From Paenibacillus sp. SYP-B3998 (GTDB taxonomy: Bacteria > Bacillota > Bacilli > Paenibacillales > NBRC-103111), in NCBI RefSeq assembly GCF_010820665.1, contig NZ_JAAIKC010000014.1:1-64000 (forward strand): a DNA stretch of 64,000 bases. Direction: 5' to 3'. Positions 56,275 through 64,000 of the stretch are shown piece by piece. Position 1 is the stretch's first letter. Every line of letters starts with the position of its first letter. Under the pieces are notes generated by a model that ran no database searches, was not told where the DNA came from, and worked only from the letters and a program-made list of their open reading frames with translations. A program made the position numbers and the translations under genes.

Positions 56275-57411
56275 TCATTGATCGTTTGTTTCAAATGCCG
56301 CTAGAATGTGGTCCATTGTAATGGAATCCGGAAATTGCATGACGTTATCTATCGATTTGCTAAGTCCATCAATTTCGTGAGCTGCAGGAGCGTTAATAAT
56401 ACCAATAACCCCTGTACGGAATCCGTACCGCTCCCAAGCGAGCTTCTGAATTTCAGGATCTTTAAGAAACGCATTCATAATTTTTCCATTCGGTGTAAGC
56501 GCAATAATCGTATGAGTTGACCAGAGTGTCGGAGAAGGATAGAGAATTCTCGGGGTGACAGAATCTTTCAGTGAATTCCACGCTGTAGCATTTTGGTGAG
56601 TGAAGTATAGTAGATCACTTTCGTAACCAACAATAATCTTATGACTCCCCATACCAGTCGTCAAGTACTCATTAAACAAATCGGACGTAGATGCTTTTTT
56701 GAATCCAGATTTCAGAAAAACCTTCTGCAACTGTGGAATAACTCCAGGTAACGTCGCTTCTGTAATCAGGTTCCCTTGGTTTAAGGATGTAGCAACCAAC
56801 GCAGCGTAGGAATTTCCCGAATTGGATTTCTTGGGATCGGATGTATCGATTACGATCGAACCGTAAATATCGAGGCCAATATCATTCCACTTTTTATCGT
56901 TTACGATGAGATCGATCATTTTTGAGTTATCAACCGCAAATGAGCCATCCTGTAGTTTGGAAACGATCCCTTTCGTTTGAAGAGACTTCGTTACCTTATC
57001 CCAGCTATAATATACTAGGGGGGTACGGAAGATGTCATCCGTTCCACTTGTCTTAGTCAACGACTTTATTTTCTCCACGACTGTCTGGCTTGCTGGGAAC
57101 AGAAAGTCATTGTCGTTAAAGTTCTTTTGATTGCTCATTTCGAGAGAACCTGCTTTAAATGTATCGATAGTAATATGAAACCTTGTCTTTGCGATGTTTT
57201 GAATTTCAGGATCGTTAAACAAAGCTTCTTTTTCACTGCCAATCATGCCTTTGAGTTTAATGACCTTCTCGGGAATTGCGGACTCATTTGTATTACTTGC
57301 AGAAGCCGGCGCCACAGTGTCTTGTGAAAGACCTGAGGTTACTTTAAATATACTAGAAACGACAATTACTATTGTGATGAAAACAATTCCTAAAAGTCGA
57401 TATCTTTTCAT
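56275..57411 (-). CDS. periplasmic-binding-type membrane-anchored protein of the vWA operon
   Basis: 378 residues; the ATG overlaps the stop of the XpaC-like gene by 4 bp. N-terminal hydrophobic helix (LLGIVFITIVIVVSSIF) with no lipobox, so either a signal peptide or an anchor. The body has the alternating pattern of type II binding proteins (LKGMIGSEKEALFNDPEIQ, LKDPEIQKLAWERYGFRTG). Similar in role to the binding half of the 547-residue lipoprotein two genes upstream, as if the two bind the same ligand. Confidence 0.6.
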   Translation of the reverse strand: MKRYRLLGIVFITIVIVVSSIFKVTSGLSQDTVAPASASNTNESAIPEKVIKLKGMIGSEKEALFNDPEIQNIAKTRFHITIDTFKAGSLEMSNQKNFNDNDFLFPASQTVVEKIKSLTKTSGTDDIFRTPLVYYSWDKVTKSLQTKGIVSKLQDGSFAVDNSKMIDLIVNDKKWNDIGLDIYGSIVIDTSDPKKSNSGNSYAALVATSLNQGNLITEATLPGVIPQLQKVFLKSGFKKASTSDLFNEYLTTGMGSHKIIVGYESDLLYFTHQNATAWNSLKDSVTPRILYPSPTLWSTHTIIALTPNGKIMNAFLKDPEIQKLAWERYGFRTGVIGIINAPAAHEIDGLSKSIDNVMQFPDSITMDHILAAFETNDQ

Positions 57412-58004
57412 TGTCCTTCCTCCATCTGAAGTATTTCTTTCAGGACATCCATCTTGATCGAAATCTCAGAAAGGTCATTTTTCAGTAATTTATTCAATTG
57501 CGATTCGAAGTTTATCCGTATACTCGTGATAAGATCCTCGATCTTTTTGATGATTGCCATCGTCGATGGGTCTATATACTTTTGATTCTGCAGCGAAGCA
57601 TATTTCTCAACAATCTCAAGCGTATTATCCAAATAGAACGTAAGCATTCTTCTTACTAGAGGCATGCTTGTATTTTTCTTTTGGATGTATTTGAGTACTT
57701 GTTCCGTAATGTTGATGATCTCTGTTACCTGCGTTTTAATTCTTATGTCCGTAATGTAGAGAACAGAGTGTCGGATACCATTGAGCTTTCGATTAGCCTC
57801 CTTGATTGTCTGCTCATATAGGCTTACTTGAGGGTCATAAGTTACCAGCAGCAGGTGGATGCCCAAATAGAGGAGCCCGACCAATATGACGGAAAGCGGT
57901 ATGTTCAATTCCAGGCCGAAAAGAAAGTATAGAAAGGCTAAGCTGCAAACTGCCGTAGAAACGATAATTTTAAACTGCGGAAGAGACGCGAGACGTTTGA
58001 TCAA
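57408..58004 (-). CDS. XpaC-like protein (5-bromo-4-chloroindolyl phosphate hydrolysis family)
   Basis: 198 residues from a TTG at 58004 overlapping the upstream stop by 4 bp, GAGGGG before it. Two adjacent membrane helices (about 14-55), then a long helical cytoplasmic part. Layout and pattern match XpaC-type proteins, which elsewhere accompany TelA in toxic-anion/Ter stress clusters. The family is poorly understood; name refers to an old screening phenotype. Confidence 0.6.
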   Translation of the reverse strand: MIKRLASLPQFKIIVSTAVCSLAFLYFLFGLELNIPLSVILVGLLYLGIHLLLVTYDPQVSLYEQTIKEANRKLNGIRHSVLYITDIRIKTQVTEIINITEQVLKYIQKKNTSMPLVRRMLTFYLDNTLEIVEKYASLQNQKYIDPSTMAIIKKIEDLITSIRINFESQLNKLLKNDLSEISIKMDVLKEILQMEEGQ

Positions 58005-59644
58005 TTATATCCCCTCACCTTCTTGAACGAAGCAACAAGATCTCCTCCACTTGGGAATACATCTGCTCTTGTTAAATCCGAAATGCTCTTCAATTGAGAT
58101 TCATCGGCATCACCAAATGTGATTGAGAATACAGGAATATCTTTCTGGATTTTATTATACATGTTAGTGAAATCTTTGAGGCTTCCATTCGATATCCCAT
58201 CCGTCATGAGGACGACAGACGTTACATACTTTTCTTGATCCACATCCTTCAAAATGTTTAGTGCTTCTATTGCAGGAAGATAGATATTAGTCCCACCATC
58301 AGCCGCAAGTTCTTTCACCCTTTTAAGCAGATCTGGGAATTGCTGCGGCCCAACGGCCGTCCACTTTGCAATGATATTCGAATTGAACGGAAGAACGACC
58401 ACTACATCTTCAGATGATGACTGTAAAAGAGATTCTTTCGCCTTCGCTTGTGTAAGAAGCAGATCCATGGCAGATTTTACACCCTTCTCTCCACCATTCC
58501 CCGACATGCTGCCAGAGTAATCGATACAAAAGACCGTAAACGATGGTTTCTTGAAAGTGGTCTGATACAAGTTCAGTGCTTCCAAGGTCACTTCTGGCTC
58601 AGGGAAAACGATCGGTGATAGCAACCTAGTTGTATCGATTCCCCAATTTTTATTGAATACAGAAGGATCTGCTCCTGTAACAATTCCCCCCATACCTGTT
58701 CTTCGGCCGGTCGAGAGAATCTTCTTCTGTACATCACTCAACATCAGGTAATCCTGAAGTGCTTTAAATCGTGTTTCCTGTTCATCTTTACTGTTATTGA
58801 TATAACCCAGAGAGTAATCGGCAACCGTCATTCCGTTCACTGGGTAGATCAGATAAAGTGGTTCTTTACCGCTGGCCACAAGGTTGTTATTTGTAGTGAT
58901 CAAAACCGATTCATAGTTAACCATCGCGTCATAGTTGCTTTTTAAGAACAGATCCTTCAACCATTCAGAACTGCCACTGCCACGGTTGACACCAGATAGC
59001 AAACTTCGCATCTTCGGTGCAAGGTCAGATCGATGCAAGTCTTCCATCGTGATCGTTTGAGGGTTGTTTAGCAATGCATACAAGAAACCCATATACGCGG
59101 AGGCACCAGAATTAGATTGAGAAGCTGAGGTCATAGCGAACTTCAATTTCTTATTCTGCACCGCATCCGACAGCTGCTGAACCGTTACCTCCTTTCCGAT
59201 AAAACCAAGTTGCTCGGCAACGCTCTTCTTGATACCCCAAACGACTGGAGAGGTCATGATCGATTTCTGATCCTTAACCTTTTTGTTTTTATCCCCCATG
59301 AGAATCCATTGAGAGTTCGCCAGCCAAACAGCATCATATGCCCCCGTGTTATTGGTTAACTCACTCATGCTGTCAACTGAACCCTTCAAGACAAATTGCA
59401 CATCAAAGTCTTGAGTTTTCATGAAATCGGCAATAATGCCATTCCCGTTGGGATTTTGAGGATCGAAGTCTTTATTCTCAGAACTCGATAATATCCTTAA
59501 AACTGGCTTGCCCGAATTTTTGGTCTGGTTATTATCCGACGACATATTCGCGTCTTGCGACCCATTACATGCCGTTAGCAACGTGACAAAACTAATAAGC
59601 AGCAACATAATAAACGTCAGTATATTACGTGGTTTTGCTAACAT
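58001..59644 (-). CDS. lipoprotein with binding-protein and von Willebrand A domains
   Basis: 547 residues; GGAGGGG before ATG. Lipobox LLTAC. Residues about 45-340 are a type II solute-binding domain (VLRILSSSENKDFDPQNPNG, DAVWLANSQWILM). Residues about 365-540 are a vWA domain with a complete MIDAS: DYSGSMS, then T in GGTNIYLP, and D in LMTDGISNGS. A binding domain and vWA in one lipoprotein is typical of stress-associated vWA operons. First gene of three; no promoter was assigned. Confidence 0.8.
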   Translation of the reverse strand: MLAKPRNILTFIMLLLISFVTLLTACNGSQDANMSSDNNQTKNSGKPVLRILSSSENKDFDPQNPNGNGIIADFMKTQDFDVQFVLKGSVDSMSELTNNTGAYDAVWLANSQWILMGDKNKKVKDQKSIMTSPVVWGIKKSVAEQLGFIGKEVTVQQLSDAVQNKKLKFAMTSASQSNSGASAYMGFLYALLNNPQTITMEDLHRSDLAPKMRSLLSGVNRGSGSSEWLKDLFLKSNYDAMVNYESVLITTNNNLVASGKEPLYLIYPVNGMTVADYSLGYINNSKDEQETRFKALQDYLMLSDVQKKILSTGRRTGMGGIVTGADPSVFNKNWGIDTTRLLSPIVFPEPEVTLEALNLYQTTFKKPSFTVFCIDYSGSMSGNGGEKGVKSAMDLLLTQAKAKESLLQSSSEDVVVVLPFNSNIIAKWTAVGPQQFPDLLKRVKELAADGGTNIYLPAIEALNILKDVDQEKYVTSVVLMTDGISNGSLKDFTNMYNKIQKDIPVFSITFGDADESQLKSISDLTRADVFPSGGDLVASFKKVRGYN

Positions 59645-60004
59645 TGATAATCCCCTCCATAAATTGGGTTTGTCTCTAATTATCTTTGATGAAATAGGCT
59701 TTCGCGATTTAAATTAGGGGAATATGACAAAAAAATCCTTAACCTCCCTGATTTCATAATAACTCCAAATTATAAAACGACGTATCAAGTTTTGTTATGG
59801 AATTGTAAATGGGTAGCTTGCAGTTCATATTCATGTTCAACAGCGCAGTGATCGGCGCACGCAAGCGTAACGAGGAGATAGTGGGTAATGTCCAACAAAA
59901 AAGGGATCACCAGCTTTCAGCTGAGAATCCCTTTTTTGTTGGACACGCGCATGTGTTCGAACCTTTTAGACTTGTAACGTATAGTTGTTCGTATGAGAAG
60001 TTAA
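59645..60004. other. gene-free stretch with a long inverted repeat
   Basis: Nothing coding was found. The main feature is the hairpin at 59890-59945. Confidence 0.35.
59890..59945. terminator. long perfect inverted repeat, terminator-like
   Basis: TGTCCAACAAAAAAGGGAT and ATCCCTTTTTTGTTGGACA form a 19-bp perfect stem around an inner AGCT/AGCT pair. Could be a bidirectional terminator or the fold-back remnant of a small mobile element. Confidence 0.5.
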
Positions 60005-60226
60005 ATGCGATTCATACCGTCTAATGTTGGGCCGGATGACGTAACATTAGTACATCTTTCGGAGACAATCGGTTCACGCCCGTCGCTGGCGGCAGATCAG
60101 GCAACTGCAGTTGTGTTTTGGTCATAACGGATGCAGACCTTGCAGTGATCGGCGAAGGTGCTTATCCAGAACAGGCACATGACAATCTCTCCATGATCGA
60201 TGAGCGCATATTGCAGACTTGTAGTG
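60005..60226 (+). pseudogene. broken small gene, not recognised
   Basis: From ATG 60005 the plus strand reads MRFIPSNVGPDDVTLVHLSE then TIGSRPSLAADQATAVVF, stop at 60125; the next frame at once continues VITDADLAVIGEGAYPEQAH, DNLSMIDERILQTCS. Both halves look like protein; a one-frame shift lies near 60118. Confidence 0.3.
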
Positions 60227-60537
60227 TCACATGCAAGGAAGCTTGCACATGATGCCGTAACATGGAAAATACGGGGACAGTGTTTAGAAATTCGAATAAG
60301 ACAATAGGAATTTAATTACACTGTCAGCGTTATAATTGGCAAGGTGACAATAACGGTCGTTCCTCGGCCGAGTTCGCTTTCCACTCGAATGTCACCTTGA
60401 TGAAGCGATACGATCTGCTTAACGATGGCGAGTCCCACACCGCTACCCTCATACTTACGACTGTGGGAACGATAGGCCTTAAAAAACCGCTCGAATATAC
60501 GCTTCTGGTCCTCTGGGAAAATACCAATGCCAGTGTC
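60227..60537. repeat. 311-bp direct repeat, copy 1
   Basis: Nearly identical to 61642-61953, same orientation. Holds a small palindrome (CATGCAAG/CTTGCACATG) and the tail of a histidine-kinase gene. Confidence 0.8.
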
Positions 60538-60552
60538 TTTTTCAGTACACAC
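60316..60552 (-). pseudogene. histidine-kinase C-terminal fragment, copy 1
   Basis: Encodes DTGIGIFPEDQKRIFERFFK then EGSGVGLAIVKQIVSLHQGD and a normal stop: the N2/F/G2 boxes of an HATPase domain. The front (sensor, His box, N1) is missing and the frame begins in unrelated sequence. Cannot be an active kinase. Confidence 0.7.
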
Positions 60553-60590
60553 ATTTTTGGCGTCTTCTTTTTAAAAATCATCAACTTTTC

Positions 60591-61532
60591 TTATTTAATT
60601 TCTTGCATAAATCTCCTGAAATTTTCAACGATTTCTTTTGATCTGGTATGGTGTAAATAATGTCCCCCTTCAAATTTCATCACTTTTCCATGTACAGAAT
60701 CTTTGACTTGCTCTTCATGCAGTGGTATCCAACCTTCAACGCCTGTATTATTCGATTGTATAAAGAAAATAATGGGAAGATTTTTTGGGAATTTTAACTT
60801 TTGAGCTGCTTTAAAATTAGGATAAATATGTTCCATTTCATTCAGGGTGCTGGGATTATACATGTTTTTGAGCGCAAGCATTCTCATTTGTTCTTTTGTT
60901 TTATCATCAAATGGTAGTGCAGCATATGGGTCAGCAGCTATTTTCATTAGCAATCTGGAGAAACCTGATTTTTTGAGTAGTTTAAACCTTTCTATTGGAA
61001 ATTCAACATCCATACCGCCTTGCGTTGGAACACTGCTATCGATCCCGACAAATGCACTCACTTCGTTTTGATATTTGTTCACATAATCTAGTCCGTAAAT
61101 GCCTGCAATGGAGTGACCCATTAGAATATAACGATCAATATTAAGCTTATGTAAAGCCTCATGAATTTCACTTACAATATTCTCTGTGCTTCGTTCCTTT
61201 TCGGTTACATCGCTTAATCCATAACCAAAAGGCTCAATCACGACTACTTTGTAAAATGGAGATAACTCTTCTACTAGCGGCTTAAAATCAAGTGCTGGTG
61301 CTGCTGTTCCATAACCGGTTAGGAGCACGACTGTTTCCTCGCCTTTCCCTTGAATCGTTACATTCATATTTTTCCCATCTACAGGTACTAACTGACCATA
61401 GGGTTGTATTTTTCCTTGGTCCGATTTGTTGCTGATCATATTAACTATAAAAACAACGGCTAGAAAAACTCCTATTGCTATAATTAATACTCCTATTGAT
61501 TTAAGTATAAAAATCAGCCATTTTTTCATCAT
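60591..61532 (-). CDS. membrane-anchored alpha/beta hydrolase
   Basis: 313 residues from the ATG at 61532 (AGAGG 7 bases before; the ATG at 61550 includes this ribosome site). N-terminal membrane helix (about 2-30). Alpha/beta hydrolase fold: oxyanion-region GYGTAAPALDF, nucleophile Ser in MGHSIAGI, catalytic His in GGHYLHH, probable Asp/Asn region near FIQSNNTG. Lipase/esterase-like with outer-facing domain; substrate unknown. It lies between two direct copies of a histidine-kinase tail, which suggests that it arrived or stayed by duplication/insertion. Confidence 0.75.
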   Translation of the reverse strand: MMKKWLIFILKSIGVLIIAIGVFLAVVFIVNMISNKSDQGKIQPYGQLVPVDGKNMNVTIQGKGEETVVLLTGYGTAAPALDFKPLVEELSPFYKVVVIEPFGYGLSDVTEKERSTENIVSEIHEALHKLNIDRYILMGHSIAGIYGLDYVNKYQNEVSAFVGIDSSVPTQGGMDVEFPIERFKLLKKSGFSRLLMKIAADPYAALPFDDKTKEQMRMLALKNMYNPSTLNEMEHIYPNFKAAQKLKFPKNLPIIFFIQSNNTGVEGWIPLHEEQVKDSVHGKVMKFEGGHYLHHTRSKEIVENFRRFMQEIK

Positions 61533-61641
61533 ACATGCACCTCTCCTCATCTGTTTATCGGGCTACCATAACGGGTCACTAAGGAAAGCTTATACGATGA
61601 AGATGTACTGAGTATGAACAAGCAAAAAAAATGTTACGGCA

Positions 61642-61953
61642 TCACATGCAAGGAAGCTTGCACATGATACCGTAACATGGAGAATACGGGGACAGCGTTT
61701 AGACAATCCGAATTATACAATATGATTCTAATTACTCTATCAGCGTTGTAATTGGCAAGTTGACAATAACGGTCGTTCCTCGTCCGGGTTCGCTTTCCAC
61801 TCGGATGTCACCTTGATGAAGCGATACGATCTGTTTAACGATGGCAAGTCCCATACCACTACCGTCATATTTACGACTGTGGGAACGATCGGCCTTAAAA
61901 AACCGCTCGAATATACGCTTCTGATCCTCTAGGGAAATACCAATGCCAGTGTC
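61642..61953. repeat. 311-bp direct repeat, copy 2
   Basis: Second copy of 60227-60537. About 1.4 kb offset; the unit between them is the alpha/beta hydrolase gene. Confidence 0.8.
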
Positions 61954-61989
61954 GGATATTCGGACTGTCACGTATACGAGTTGGCGTTA
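61732..61989 (-). pseudogene. histidine-kinase C-terminal fragment, copy 2
   Basis: Encodes VTVRISDTGIGISLEDQKR, FFKADRSHSRKYDGSGMGL, AIVKQIVSLHQGDIRVES. It reaches somewhat further upstream than copy 1 (the ISD before TGIG is kept), so it is closer to the original gene end. The rest of the kinase is absent. Confidence 0.7.
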
Positions 61990-62176
61990 CTTTGGCACTA
62001 CCTGCTCCTTGGATTCTTGAATGCAGAAGTACAATACGCTCAGCAGCAGCTTTCCTTGCAAGTTAATGATAATCAAGGACTAGTTGTTCATTTCCGTTGC
62101 CTCTTTCGTTGCGCAAGAACCTTTGATGAAGATATCCTATTTTTCATTTTCAAATAGCAAACATTGTCCTCAGCGT
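61990..62176. other. possible plus-strand coding remnant
   Basis: One plus frame reads NAEVQYAQQQLSLQVNDNQG LVVHF, protein-like but without start or family match. Too short to call. Confidence 0.2.
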
Positions 62177-62222
62177 TCCCCATAATCAATTTACCGAGAG
62201 CTTACACGAAGTGCATAAGTCA
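62177..62222. repeat. inverted repeat, left arm, next to doxX-type gene
   Basis: The inner 33 bp (62190-62222) are the perfect reverse complement of 62864-62896; a further TCCCCATA block extends the match to 46 bp with five mismatched bases between. Confidence 0.85.
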
Positions 62223-62233
62223 AGCTAACACTA

Positions 62234-62776
62234 TCAATCGTTTGGAGATGATGGTAAATATTTCGGCTTCACGCGAAGAGAAATTAGCAGGTTATCAAAC
62301 CATCCGCGCAAAATAGGAAGGATCCAATAATCCATACCGAATTTTCCTGCGTTGGCTCCAGCTGCAATAACGATAAAACCAAGCAGTATAAACCATGGAT
62401 TCGAACTAACAGTGCCAGAGAATATATACATAAAGTTCATAAACAAGCCAAAGAAAATAGCCGTAGTTGTCAATGCACCAAGCAGAAGACCCAAACCTAC
62501 AAGAAATTCCCCCCAAGGTACGATAACATTAAAAATGCCAACATTCGGCAATGCAAAGTTTTTCAAAAAAGAAACGTAGCTAACATATAGCATGTCATTC
62601 GAGCCAGATGCAAGAACAGGTTTAGCAATGGCACCACTCAAAAATCCTGAGGCATCAAATGCTTTTTCGCCAGTAATCTTGTGCCAACCCGCCATTACCC
62701 ATTTAACTCCAAGATACAATCGCATAAGCGTCAAAAACGCTGCCGCAAGTTTACTTCCTCGTAACCAATTCATCAT
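62234..62776 (-). CDS. DoxX/DoxD-family membrane protein
   Basis: 180 residues, GGAGATG before ATG. Four membrane helices with the family pattern: RLYLGVKWVMAGWHKITG near the start, VPWGEFLVGLGLLLG, NFMYIFSGTVSSNPWFILLG, and GMDYWILPILRGW at the end. DoxX/DoxD-type proteins are linked to thiosulfate:quinone oxidoreductase or redox-stress complexes; the exact role in Firmicutes is unsettled. The gene is enclosed by perfect 33-bp inverted repeats. Confidence 0.8.
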   Translation of the reverse strand: MMNWLRGSKLAAAFLTLMRLYLGVKWVMAGWHKITGEKAFDASGFLSGAIAKPVLASGSNDMLYVSYVSFLKNFALPNVGIFNVIVPWGEFLVGLGLLLGALTTTAIFFGLFMNFMYIFSGTVSSNPWFILLGFIVIAAGANAGKFGMDYWILPILRGWFDNLLISLRVKPKYLPSSPND

Positions 62777-62863
62777 AATAAATCATCTCCAATACCTATT
62801 TTTTTGTATATCTCCGTACGCTTGTTTGTTTATCCCTCCTATCTCAAAATAATATTCATGTGA

Positions 62864-62909
62864 TGACTTATGCACTTCGTGTAAGCTCTCGGTAAACGGG
62901 ATATGGGGA
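62864..62909. repeat. inverted repeat, right arm
   Basis: Reverse complement of 62177-62222 (33 bp perfect plus an 8-bp outer block). The two arms enclose only the DoxX gene and its leader. Confidence 0.85.
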
Positions 62910-63515
62910 ACCGCTATTTTCTACCGATTACTGTATCGTGCAAGTAACTATTCCTTCTGTTATATGGGCATAAAATATTCAACCCAAGTATAGCTATCCT
63001 CTTTCCAGTATATATTAGCCTATGGTAATTCCAAGGATAAATTCCCATTATATATAAGTTTAACTTGAGTTTTCATTGCTAATGAGGTAGGATTTTCAAG
63101 CTTTTCCCGTCGATTGAGAATGTACTACTAATTTAGAGAGGGGATGTGTTTTGGAAAATAAAGAAGCAGAATTACAGGAAGTTGAGGAAGGAATCAGGCA
63201 CACGAAAGATCGGTGAATGTAAAAGGGTGGCTAGGCTCTATGGCGGAATATTAGGCAAGTGTGGAATAACTCGGTTCATCGCCTTTTATTTTTGTTTGTC
63301 TGTTCCGGCGCTTACTTGCAGCGTTGTAAATATATGCCTCAATTTATGAATATGCTTCAGGTTCTTCGTTAAAATCGGCGAGATGGGTTCTTTCACGATG
63401 GTACTCCTTGATTGAACTCCTGCCATAGAGGTTTCCTCTTTTCACAATTTCATTTTGGTTGGGATAACCAATATAAAAGGAATTTTCACTGGATAAAGCT
63501 ATTAAAGCACATATA
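62910..63515. other. gene-free stretch
   Basis: No confident gene. A 21-codon frame at 63151-63216 is noted separately. Confidence 0.4.
63151..63216 (+). CDS. possible 21-residue peptide or broken gene start
   Basis: TTG start with GAGAGGGG 7 bases before; reads ENKEAELQEVEEGIRHTKDR, charged and helical. The next frame goes on VNVKGWLGSMAEY, so it may be the shifted front end of a longer gene. Confidence 0.25.
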   Translation: MENKEAELQEVEEGIRHTKDR

Positions 63516-63552
63516 AAAGAGGTCAGCCAGTAAACTCTGGCTAACCTGATTT
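63516..63552 (-). terminator. terminator after the xylulokinase gene
   Basis: AGGTTAGCCAG pairs with CTGGCTGACCT, followed by CTTTT on the minus strand. Confidence 0.65.
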
Positions 63553-63611
63553 GGAAACGGACATTGATGATATTATTACCACAAAATATCGACCAATGCC
63601 TCCTATATGTC

Positions 63612-64000
63612 CTACCTGAAACAAGACAACTCATCACAAAGTTGTTTCGTCCGATCATATATACATTGATAAAGACGGTACAGCTGCTCATATCGTTCGA
63701 CATTCGCCGGAATCGGCAGATAAGTTTGTGCTGGCTTCAAGAATACTTCGGCACACTCTTCCAGCGAATCGAACCACCCACAGCCCACTGCCGCTAGTAT
63801 CGCTGCGCCCATGGCTGGTCCTTGTTCACTTTCAAGTCGAATCACATTTGTGTTAAACACATCCGCCTGCATCTGCAGCCATGTCTCATTTTTGGAACCA
63901 CCGCCGATAGAAATGAGCATATCGATCCTTTTACCAGCCAAACGCAAAATATCAACTGATTCTCGCAGTGAGAATGTGATTCCTTCAACGACCGACCGGA
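63612..64000 (-). CDS. xylB: xylulokinase-like FGGY kinase, C-terminal end (5' end outside window)
   Basis: The frame is open to the right edge and reads RSVVEGITFSLRESVDIL, RIDMLISIGGGSKNETWLQM, QADVFNTNVIRLESEQGPAM, GAAILAAVGCGWFDSLEE. This is the ATP-side half of FGGY sugar kinases (GGGSKNxxWxQxxADxxxxxV) and fits xylulokinase best; glycerol or gluconate kinases are less alike. Cytoplasmic; phosphorylates D-xylulose in xylose use. A terminator follows. Confidence 0.8.
   Translation of the reverse strand, partial: RSVVEGITFSLRESVDILRLAGKRIDMLISIGGGSKNETWLQMQADVFNTNVIRLESEQGPAMGAAILAAVGCGWFDSLEECAEVFLKPAQTYLPIPANVERYEQLYRLYQCIYDRTKQLCDELSCFR

Noticed and set aside
60316-60552. Functional small histidine kinase
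   Set aside because: Only the last third of an ATPase domain is present; it is a duplicated fragment.
63344-63703. 119-codon minus-strand frame overlapping the kinase end
   Set aside because: Crosses the xylulokinase stop and terminator in another frame; no ribosome site or domain.
1-64000. tRNA or rRNA genes
   Set aside because: No tRNA-like clover-leaf ends with CCA or rRNA core sequences were noticed on either strand by eye; this was not computed.

Overview
The window looks like a chromosomal stretch of a Paenibacillus-type low-to-moderate GC Firmicute. The signs are strong AGGAGG-type ribosome binding sites with many TTG/GTG starts, an S-layer-homology (SLH) anchored giant exoprotein, a LplB/YtcP-type sugar importer without its own ATPase next to a YesM/YesN-type sensor/regulator pair, a cre box, a Pho box, and many secreted multidomain proteins. 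All functional calls rest on motif reading; no database search was run.

Layout. 1-157: start of a beta/gamma-crystallin-like gene running off the left edge. 295-563 and 16525-16929: two related transposase-less elements with Tn7/Tni-like end repeats, bracketing a polysaccharide-use locus. That locus (947-16438, all minus strand) holds two permeases and a binding lipoprotein, a YesM/YesN pair, an FAD oxidoreductase, an SGNH esterase and a 1547-residue secreted enzyme with three golvesin-type binding domains. The importer and the enzyme share a promoter motif of three GAAATT repeats on a 9-bp period. 17.0-18.5 kb: a graveyard of gene remnants on both strands, one resembling a SUFU-type immunity protein.

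18.9-32.1 kb holds two divergent giant subtilases. One carries 21 RCC1-type repeats in three groups of seven. The other (26343-31295) ends in a bacterial RNase A-like (CdiA-CT type) toxin domain and is followed by a probable immunity gene, then by a broken second cassette (a PPC-like fragment and a Hint-domain fragment). I think this protease-toxin-immunity locus is the most exciting system here. 32.1-33.7 kb: an ArsR-like regulator with a visible operator, a small protein and a ClpP paralogue in one operon.

33.7-46 kb: a membrane protein, an M24 peptidase, a compact Tad/Flp pilus locus (CpaB, CpaE, TadA, TadB, TadC, two very small Flp-like proteins, two TadE/F-like proteins), then a discoidin/BSP-type secreted peptidase with a damaged tandem copy, and a PfkB sugar kinase. 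46-48.2 kb: a TetR regulator and a YhgE-type membrane protein with a 33-bp palindromic operator. 48.3-54.7 kb: a 2117-residue exoprotein with one calcineurin-like and two PHP phosphoesterase domains and three SLH domains, behind a Pho box. 54.9-64 kb: a VanZ-like protein, a three-gene vWA/XpaC/binding-protein operon, an alpha/beta hydrolase between two copies of a histidine-kinase tail, a DoxX gene between perfect inverted repeats, and the 3' end of a xylulokinase gene.

The secreted proteins, the importer, the pilus and the toxin locus together suggest a soil or plant-litter organism that digests polymers outside the cell and competes with its neighbours.
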